From positions 1 to 20,578 of IMG/VR virus record IMGVR_UViG_3300048927_000054: a stretch of DNA of 20,578 nt; one strand, written 5' to 3'. The notes below the pieces were generated by a model. It made no database searches. It worked only from the letters and a program-made list of their open reading frames with translations, and was not told the origin of the DNA. The stretch's first letter is position 1; every line of letters begins with the position of its first letter. Made by a program: the position numbers and the translations under genes. Below, in pieces: positions 14,762 to 20,578 of this stretch. The DNA comes from a virus.

Positions 14762-15981
14762 TGGCTCAATTCGGAGGTATCGGCGGACTCGGTGCGCCGA
14801 TTAACTACTACAACATGATCCCCGACTTCCGTGGCGAAGCTTTGCAGGAAACGCAGAACCAGCTTGGCCAGGCGCAACTTCAGCAGTATGCCGCCCAACA
14901 GCAGCAGCAACAGGCTGCCGCCGCACAGCAGCAGGCATTCCAGGCAGAGCTGCCATCTGCGATTAATGACCCAGCTAAACTTCAGGCGCTGGCCGTTAAG
15001 TACCCAACGCAGATCGGCGCTATCAGAGACCAGTTGCAGTTCAAAGACGCACAGGATGTGTCAGCAGTAAGCTCAGCAACATCTGACCTTCAGGCCGCCG
15101 CGCAGGCGGGTCCGGAGGCAGTAGCGCAGGCGCTGGTACGGCATGCTGGCACAGTGCAGCAGAAAGGCGCAACACCTCAGCAGCTGATGCAGATGTATGT
15201 GACTGACCCTGCGCAATTCAGTAACTTCATCAGTACCGTGAAGCTTGGCGCGCTGAGTGCCAAAGACCAGTTTGGTGTGCAGAACGACCAGCAGAAAAAC
15301 GCGCTTACCCAGCGTGGGCAGGACCTGTCAGCAGAGACTGCACGCCGTGGTCAGGACATCACTGTTCGCGGGCAGAATATTTCAGCTCAGAACTCTGCAT
15401 TTGACCGACAGATTCGCATGGCTGAGTTGCAGGACAAAGGGCTTGACCGGCAGATTGCCCGTGAAACCAACCTGGCCAGGCTTAGCGACCTGCAGCAGAA
15501 GCAAGCCGAGGCACAACAAAAGGCGGCGGACGCAAAGCAGGCGAAGGTGCAGCAGGCTCAGCAGACGTACGACACGTTCAATACAGCGCTCGGCACGATT
15601 GCAGAGCTGAAGGCATCGCCCGGCCTTGGTAAGGCTGTGGGCCTTAGTTCAGCGTTTCCCACAATACCCGGTTCTGATGCGGCCAACTTCGAGGCGACGC
15701 TGGATACCTTCAAGGCTCAGACATTCCTGCCAATGGTGCAGTCAATGAAAGGCATGGGCGCATTGTCGGATGCAGAAGGCAAGAAGCTTACCGATGCGGT
15801 AGGTGCGCTAAGTCCAAAAATGAGCGAGTCGGAGTTTAACCGCTCTCTGAATCGTATTGAAGGTCAGTTAAGAAGCAAACTGGCAACGGCGCAGAAAATA
15901 TATGGCGTACCGGTTCAAAGCACACAGCCACAGGCTCCTGCAGCGCAGGGCGGCGGGTATTCAAACTTATGGGGTGATTAA
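14761..15981 (+). CDS. 20: Ejection protein, P22 gp20-like, shorter
   Basis: A 406-aa protein (P22 gp20 is 471 aa) starting in a TGATG overlap with gene 7 and preceded by GGGAGG. It is strongly helical and glutamine/alanine-rich. A Q-tract lies near residues 37-62. A long charged coiled coil follows, with repeated RGQDL/RGQDI/RGQNI heptads (about 180-215). The C-terminal region contains DAANFEATLDTFKAQTFLPM and QSMKGMGALSDAEGKKLTDA, a motif pattern seen in several phage internal virion proteins. It should be packaged in the head and injected to help build the DNA channel. The conserved parts are the N-terminal FGGIGGLGAPINYYN and the C-terminal domain. Confidence 0.9.
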   Translation: MAQFGGIGGLGAPINYYNMIPDFRGEALQETQNQLGQAQLQQYAAQQQQQQAAAAQQQAFQAELPSAINDPAKLQALAVKYPTQIGAIRDQLQFKDAQDVSAVSSATSDLQAAAQAGPEAVAQALVRHAGTVQQKGATPQQLMQMYVTDPAQFSNFISTVKLGALSAKDQFGVQNDQQKNALTQRGQDLSAETARRGQDITVRGQNISAQNSAFDRQIRMAELQDKGLDRQIARETNLARLSDLQQKQAEAQQKAADAKQAKVQQAQQTYDTFNTALGTIAELKASPGLGKAVGLSSAFPTIPGSDAANFEATLDTFKAQTFLPMVQSMKGMGALSDAEGKKLTDAVGALSPKMSESEFNRSLNRIEGQLRSKLATAQKIYGVPVQSTQPQAPAAQGGGYSNLWGD

Positions 15982-18323
15982 TGGCTAAGGCATGGAAAGA
16001 GGTGATCGCGACACCCCAGTATCAGGCGCTATCACCAGACCAGAAAGCAGCCGCACAGAATCAGTACTTCGACGAAGTTGTGGCACCTAAAGCTGGACCG
16101 CAGGCTGATGTCGCTCGCCAGCAGTTCTTTACCGCTTATCCGCCAGTATCCAGCACGCAGCAATCTCAGCCCGTGCAGCCACAGAATCAGCCAGGAAGCC
16201 CCATTGAAGAAGCCGGTAAGGGCCTGCTGCAGGCTGGCGTGAACGTTGCCAATATCCCGGCAGAAGTCATGGATGCATTCAAAAGCGCTGGCTCATGGGC
16301 TGCCGGCAAGCTCGGATTGGGCGACGGTACATATCAGCCAACGCAGCGTGTTGAGCTGCCACAGAACCTTCAGCCGCAGGATGAGTACGCCAAAATTGGC
16401 GCAGAGATTGGCCCTTACCTGATTCCCGGCGTTGGGGCAGAGAGAACAGCCGCAGCTCTCGGCAGCGTGGCGGGTGCAGGCAGGGGCGAACGGCTGGCCA
16501 CGCAGGCATCTAACATGCTGGCAGAAAACGTACCGGGCGTGCTGGCGCAGAACAGCGACCAGAATGATGCTGGCTCTCTGGCAGGCGATCTGGCGCTGGG
16601 CGCTGCAGGCAGTGTGGCGGGCAGGGCTTTGGTGGCAGGGGGAGGCGCTGCCGTACGCGGTGTACGAAATCTCCTTGGCCGCGAGGCTGCTGAAGCAGCA
16701 CCTGCCGCAACGCAACCACTTACGCAAGCTGCGGCAACCCCTGAAGTTCAGAGCGCTCAGATGGCACCTGAATATGCCAGGGCGGCGCAGTCTGGCAAAG
16801 AGGGGCGCATTGCTCAGGTAGTTAATGACATCCAGCCAGACCAGAAAGTTGTCGAGGCAATGCGGCGGCTCGACATCAATCCGGATGACATGCTGGAAGC
16901 CTACACGTCAGGAAATGACGCTTTTAAGGCCGTGCAGATTGGCCTTGCCTCACAAGATGAGTCAGCACTGGCAGCCGTGCGTCGTGATAGTCTGAGCCGC
17001 ATCTCTCAACGCGCTGCGAAGATTATCGACGACGCTGGCGCAATGCCTGACCGGCTCGCTATGGATGACGCATTCAAGGCTCGGTTCAATACAGCACGGG
17101 AAGGGCTGAAGTCGCAGGAGGAGCAACTCTACAAGCCTGTGCAGGATGCTATTCCGCCGCGCCAGCCGGTAGATGCAGAAAACACCCGCGCCTACCTTGA
17201 TGGACTTGCTGATGACCTCAATGGCGCACAGCATCTGTCACCAATCGAAAAGCGCATCTATGAATCAATATCGCCTACAAGTGACAAGGGCGGCGAAATG
17301 ACTTATGCCCGCCTCAATCAGGCGAGGAGCATTGTTGGTGCGGAACTTCGTAAGTCAGGAACGCCTTTCGGCAGCGCTGAAGAAAGGAATCTGGCTCAGC
17401 TCTACAGTCAGCTATCAAACGATCGTGATGCTGTCGCTAAAGCGGCTGGATTTGGCGACCAGATAAAGCTGGCTAACGCCGTTACAGCCCAGCGCAAGAT
17501 GATGGAAGAGAACGTTTATAGCCTGCTTGGCAAGGATTTGAGCGGTAACGTTACAGTAAAGGCTCAGGGAGCGCTGAACGGGCTGCAAAGCGGCGATACG
17601 AAGGGATTTACGCAGCTGATGCGTACAGTTCCAGATAAGGATACTCGCGCTCAACTGGTGGCTACGGGCCTCAGGGATATGTTCAGGAAGGGATCGCGAA
17701 ACGAGGTGGATAACAACATCAACGGATTCGTTAATTTCTACGCTGACCTGAAGAGAAAGGGCACTGACAGGCTACTGCACAAAGAGCTCCCACCTCAGAC
17801 CGTGCGTGAGCTTGAGGACTTTTACACGCTCGCCCGCAATGTGACTTCTGCAAACCGTTACTACCTGGCGACAGGGAAGCTCAATTCTTTCCTGGAGAAA
17901 TTTGATAAGCCCGGTGGATTCCTCGACAAACTTGCGACGCACGGAAAAATGGCGACGATCGCAACGGTGCTCGGACACGTCCCTGTAGCAGGTCCGGTGC
18001 TGAACACAGCTATCGCTGCTCAGATGGGCGCAAGGGCAGCAACTCAGCGCTCTGGTGCGTCAGCGGTGCAGGAAATGATGGGCAGCTCAACATTCAAGAA
18101 TCTGACAGCGGCCGCCCGCAACAAACCGGGTACCGCAGCGCAGGCGAAGATTATTGCTGATGCAGAGAAGAAAATAGGCTCGACTAAAGCATGGAAGGAG
18201 TTCTTCCGCACGCTGCCAAAGACTGAGAAGCAGAAGATTGCGAGGGTAGGAATTATCGGCTGGCTTAGCGGCGACGAAGATAGCGACGACACCAGTCAGC
18301 AACTGAAAGCAGTATCCCAATAG
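15981..18323 (+). CDS. 16: Large ejection protein in the gp16 position
   Basis: A 780-aa protein, notably longer than P22 gp16 (609 aa), starting in a TAATG overlap with gene 20. The N-terminus AWKEVIATPQYQALSPDQKA is a small domain common at the start of phage internal proteins. It is followed by a P/Q-rich linker (53-72). A glycine/alanine-rich hydrophobic stretch lies at about 202-225 and another at about 658-684 (ATIATVLGHVPVAGPVLNTA), which could insert in the host membrane. The middle is helical and charged. The C-terminus (AWKEFFRTLPKTEKQKIARV, GWLSG) echoes the AWKE motif of the N-terminus. In P22, gp16 is needed for DNA entry. Gene order makes the role likely; sequence identity to P22 gp16 cannot be judged here. 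Confidence 0.87.
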   Translation: MAKAWKEVIATPQYQALSPDQKAAAQNQYFDEVVAPKAGPQADVARQQFFTAYPPVSSTQQSQPVQPQNQPGSPIEEAGKGLLQAGVNVANIPAEVMDAFKSAGSWAAGKLGLGDGTYQPTQRVELPQNLQPQDEYAKIGAEIGPYLIPGVGAERTAAALGSVAGAGRGERLATQASNMLAENVPGVLAQNSDQNDAGSLAGDLALGAAGSVAGRALVAGGGAAVRGVRNLLGREAAEAAPAATQPLTQAAATPEVQSAQMAPEYARAAQSGKEGRIAQVVNDIQPDQKVVEAMRRLDINPDDMLEAYTSGNDAFKAVQIGLASQDESALAAVRRDSLSRISQRAAKIIDDAGAMPDRLAMDDAFKARFNTAREGLKSQEEQLYKPVQDAIPPRQPVDAENTRAYLDGLADDLNGAQHLSPIEKRIYESISPTSDKGGEMTYARLNQARSIVGAELRKSGTPFGSAEERNLAQLYSQLSNDRDAVAKAAGFGDQIKLANAVTAQRKMMEENVYSLLGKDLSGNVTVKAQGALNGLQSGDTKGFTQLMRTVPDKDTRAQLVATGLRDMFRKGSRNEVDNNINGFVNFYADLKRKGTDRLLHKELPPQTVRELEDFYTLARNVTSANRYYLATGKLNSFLEKFDKPGGFLDKLATHGKMATIATVLGHVPVAGPVLNTAIAAQMGARAATQRSGASAVQEMMGSSTFKNLTAAARNKPGTAAQAKIIADAEKKIGSTKAWKEFFRTLPKTEKQKIARVGIIGWLSGDEDSDDTSQQLKAVSQ

Positions 18324-18615
18324 CAATGCAGGCGCAGATGAAGCACAGGACGATGCTCACTGCGCTTATTTTTTGCGGGTGAAGGAAATCTAATCCCGCG
18401 GCAACAACGAGCCAGCATAAGCATAAGGCGACCGAATATGTCAGGCCGCTTAGCTTCCCTTTGCTGATCGCAATCCAGTTTATAAACCTTCGAATTCCTT
18501 TGATCACCATCAGTAGCGCAACGATGCCTGCCAGCCAATACAGCAGGGGCGGCCACATGCGCGCCGCTATCACCACCATCATCACTGCAACTGTCATCTG
18601 AATAACTGGGTGCAT
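18265..18615 (-). CDS. Four-helix membrane protein in the sieA/immI position (moron)
   Basis: A 116-aa protein on the opposite strand to everything else. ATG 18615 has a strong ribosome site (AAAGGAG, read on the minus strand at 18621-18627), and an upstream start inside the tailspike gene is unnecessary. Four hydrophobic segments lie at about 5-19, 23-40, 58-78 and 83-106, with basic loops (KGIRRF, SKGK) and a very basic end (CRRYLRRR). It has six cysteines, all in or near helices 3 and 4. The 3' end overlaps gene 16 by 59 bases. P22 has sieA, a minus-strand inner-membrane superinfection-exclusion gene, plus mnt/arc/ant at this place. I see no clear sequence similarity to SieA, so exclusion is an inference from location and topology. 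Confidence 0.8.
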   Translation of the reverse strand: MHPVIQMTVAVMMVVIAARMWPPLLYWLAGIVALLMVIKGIRRFINWIAISKGKLSGLTYSVALCLCWLVVAAGLDFLHPQKISAVSIVLCFICACIAIGILLSVADWCRRYLRRR

Positions 18616-18658
18616 AAAAACTCCTTTTAAATAAACATAGCCATCACGGAGCAAACCA

Positions 18659-20518
18659 ATGGCAGATATCAAAGCCAACGTTGTTATATCAATGCCGGCT
18701 CAGCTTTTCACAGCATCCCGCGCCCTTAAGGCTCTGGCTAACGGAACGGTATATATCGGCAGGCCGGATACTGACCCGACATTGCCTGAGAACCAGATTC
18801 AGGTATACGTTGAGCAGGAAGACGGCTCTGTTATTGCGGTGCCTCAGCCCGTCATGATTAATGCTGGCGGCTTTCCTGTATATAACGGCAGCATTGCAAA
18901 GTTTGTCACTGTAGAAAACCACGCTATGTCTGTTTATGACAGCTTTGGCGTCTTGCAATTTTATTTCCCAAATGTTCTGAAATATGCTCCAGACCAGCTG
19001 CGTCAGGAATTGAGTTCCAGCGCAGGCGGCTCGATGATTGGCCTCAGCGATGGCTTAACGCTTCAACAGTTTGCAGACCGGGCTGGATTTCGCCTTTATT
19101 ACGTGACGCCTGAGGAGTTTGGTGCGAAAGGCGATGGTGTTACTGACGACCGCGTGGCGATTAATAGCGCGATCGCCGTGGGACTCCCTGTTAAGTTGAG
19201 CAAATTCTATAACGTTTCATCTGGCTCTATTAACATCCTGACCGGCACCCGCCTTTATTCAGATGGCGCCCGCGTCAAGAGTAACTCCACCACCGCGGCG
19301 TTTATCTATGCGTTCAACGTAGACGACTGGAGTGTAGAAGGCCGACTGACACTGATCGGTACCGGTACTACAACAGACCAGGGGCAGAACGGATTCCTCG
19401 AAAGTGGCTGCCAGAATTACCGTGTCGAAAATGTCACGGCATCCGGCATCTCAGGGCGCGGCTTCTATCAGCCTTCTAACGGCACATGGGAAGCTCCTCG
19501 CGGCAATAAAGGGGTGTGGACCAACTGCTCATCCTACTTCAGCTACTGTGGTCGTGAGGACGTTGCCGCATCAATTAGCACTAACCTTGTTGGTGAGTTC
19601 ACGACCTGGGTTAACTTCAAGGCGTCTGGCTGTAATATCGGCTCCCGCACATCAGCTGGCAACTGCCAGTTCATCGGGGGCATGCTGGTAGATAACCAGG
19701 AAGGTTTCACCAGCCCGGAAGTTGGCACGAATACGACCCATGGGCAGGCAGTAGGGATGACGATCGCCCATAACGCCGTTTATAACGTGAACATGGTCGC
19801 ACAGACGGCTGGGTTCACTTTCAGTGGCTGCAGCATCTACGGTGACACACCAACTGCAGGAGCAGTCAGGCTTGACCGTTGCCGCGGCGTTAAGTTTGTG
19901 GGCGGCAATTTCGAGGCAAGCATTTATAACGATGGACCCGGCACCAACTTTGTCGTGGGTTGCTACAACAACAATAACTTTGCGTTTTTCCGTTCAGGTG
20001 GAAACCCGGAAGGCATCGTTATTACCGACCTGTACGATCAGAGCGGTTACTCTTCCCGTAACGACGTCTTCTACGCTCACTCTGAAGCAACGTTCCAGGG
20101 CAACACATTAATCAGCTACCTCAATACCAACTTTGCCGGGCGTATGGCCTTTAACTTCTCAGCACGCGACCCGCAGAAAACCATGGACGTAACCAACTCG
20201 GCAACCATGGGATACAAGTACTGCCGCATCTCTGGCAGGGTGGCGGTGAGCACAAAGATTCATGTCACTGGCATGACCTCTGGTGCGACGATATACCTGA
20301 CTGTCGTAAGGGTGAGGGCTGGCGTGGCAAATGAGGACGTGGTGTATCAGACTATCCCGACATACAGCACAACGGCGGCTGCGGGCTGTCTTAACTCGGA
20401 AGTGAACGTTGTTGCCGGTGATGCGCTATTCATGAAGATAACGCTATCAACCGGCGATGGAACCATTACGGCGAGCAGGACGGAGTTTGCGTCACACTAC
20501 ATCGGTGGTGCAGGCTAA
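18659..20518 (+). CDS. 9: Tailspike with P22-type head-binding domain and beta-helix
   Basis: A 619-aa receptor-binding protein (P22 gp9 is 667 aa). Residues 1-115 are the P22-type head-binding domain: MADIKANVVISMPAQLFTAS, ANGTVYIGRPDTDP, MINAGGFPVYNG and PNVLKYAPDQL match P22 gp9 closely. A short linker (about 112-148) leads to EEFGAKGDGVTDDRVAINSA (152-171), the usual entry of a pectate-lyase-type right-handed beta-helix that runs to about 500. A final beta-rich domain (about 510-619, YKYCRISGRVAVSTKIHV to the end) is probably for trimerisation or binding. The body is unrelated by eye to the P22 endorhamnosidase, so the O-antigen or capsule target is different and unknown. The ribosome site is CGGAG (18647-18651). 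Confidence 0.95.
   Translation: MADIKANVVISMPAQLFTASRALKALANGTVYIGRPDTDPTLPENQIQVYVEQEDGSVIAVPQPVMINAGGFPVYNGSIAKFVTVENHAMSVYDSFGVLQFYFPNVLKYAPDQLRQELSSSAGGSMIGLSDGLTLQQFADRAGFRLYYVTPEEFGAKGDGVTDDRVAINSAIAVGLPVKLSKFYNVSSGSINILTGTRLYSDGARVKSNSTTAAFIYAFNVDDWSVEGRLTLIGTGTTTDQGQNGFLESGCQNYRVENVTASGISGRGFYQPSNGTWEAPRGNKGVWTNCSSYFSYCGREDVAASISTNLVGEFTTWVNFKASGCNIGSRTSAGNCQFIGGMLVDNQEGFTSPEVGTNTTHGQAVGMTIAHNAVYNVNMVAQTAGFTFSGCSIYGDTPTAGAVRLDRCRGVKFVGGNFEASIYNDGPGTNFVVGCYNNNNFAFFRSGGNPEGIVITDLYDQSGYSSRNDVFYAHSEATFQGNTLISYLNTNFAGRMAFNFSARDPQKTMDVTNSATMGYKYCRISGRVAVSTKIHVTGMTSGATIYLTVVRVRAGVANEDVVYQTIPTYSTTAAAGCLNSEVNVVAGDALFMKITLSTGDGTITASRTEFASHYIGGAG
18664..18692 (-). promoter_or_regulatory. Possible minus-strand promoter for the membrane protein gene
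   Basis: Read on the minus strand: TTGATA (18692-18687), a 17-base spacer, then ATATCT (18669-18664) as a weak -10. It would start transcription about 40 bases before the membrane protein ATG, inside the first codons of the tailspike gene. The -35 is near consensus, but the -10 is poor. Confidence 0.3.
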
Positions 20519-20578
20519 ACAAAACAGACGGTGGCGGGGCGCAGAGGTTTACTTGCTTTTGCGCTCCATGTGCCAGTC

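Noticed and set aside
14880-14940. CAG/CAA-rich stretch in gene 20 as a microsatellite
   Set aside because: It is an ordinary polyglutamine/alanine-rich segment of a helical ejection protein with mixed codons, not a uniform DNA repeat.
16432-16821. 129-aa plus-strand and overlapping minus-strand open frames in gene 16
   Set aside because: Composition is rich in Arg, Trp and Gln from out-of-frame reading of an alanine-rich gene; there is no start context and no recognisable domain.
1-20578. tRNA, rRNA, CRISPR array, insertion sequence, att site, anti-CRISPR or defence operon
   Set aside because: I saw no cloverleaf, spaced repeats, transposase motifs or integrase/att features. Nearly all sequence is accounted for by P22-type late genes.

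Overview
This window is the late (lysis, packaging, head, tail) half of a P22-like short-tailed phage or prophage of a gram-negative enterobacterial host. The gene order small terminase, large terminase, portal, scaffold, coat, tail accessory factors gp4 and gp10, needle gp26, gp14, ejection proteins gp7, gp20 and gp16, then tailspike is the P22 (Lederbergvirus-type) plan. Several proteins match remembered P22 sequences closely and have the same lengths (gp3 162 aa, gp2 499, gp8 303, gp10 472). Whether this is a free phage or an integrated prophage cannot be told: neither att site nor integrase is in view.

Left part (1-1845): the 3' end of an unidentified gene, then a tight late lysis cassette with start/stop overlaps. 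It holds a small membrane/coiled-coil protein, a GH108-type muramidase, a two-helix holin candidate, and an Rz/Rz1 spanin pair whose reading frames partly overlap. A further 56-aa membrane protein follows. The enzyme class and the order (endolysin before holin candidate) differ from the P22 13-19-15 cassette.

Accessory virion module (1897-4242): a 77-aa unknown; a 333-aa protein with five tandem repeats of exactly 45 residues; two adjacent proteins with a homologous N-terminal domain, the second carrying a phage head-fibre-like C-terminus; and an 80-aa unknown. I infer a capsid decoration or head-fibre module, the least standard part of the structural region.

Morphogenesis core (4254-18323): packaging (3, 2, 1), head assembly (8, 5), a strong terminator, an inserted 196-aa two-domain protein of unknown role, then tail machine and ejection genes (4, 10, 26, 14, 7, 20, 16). 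A sequence very similar to the P22 pac site lies inside gene 3. A second terminator-like hairpin lies inside the end of gene 14.

Right part (18265-20578): one minus-strand gene for a small polytopic membrane protein between gene 16 and the tailspike, the place where P22 carries its sieA/immI accessory genes. The tailspike gene follows, with a P22-type head-binding domain joined to an unrelated beta-helix and C-terminal domain. Only about 60 bases follow it.

All plus-strand genes look co-transcribed from a late promoter to the left of the window. I did not find evidence for a wholly new system. The best candidates for something undescribed are the minus-strand membrane gene, the repeat/head-fibre module and the protein after the coat gene.
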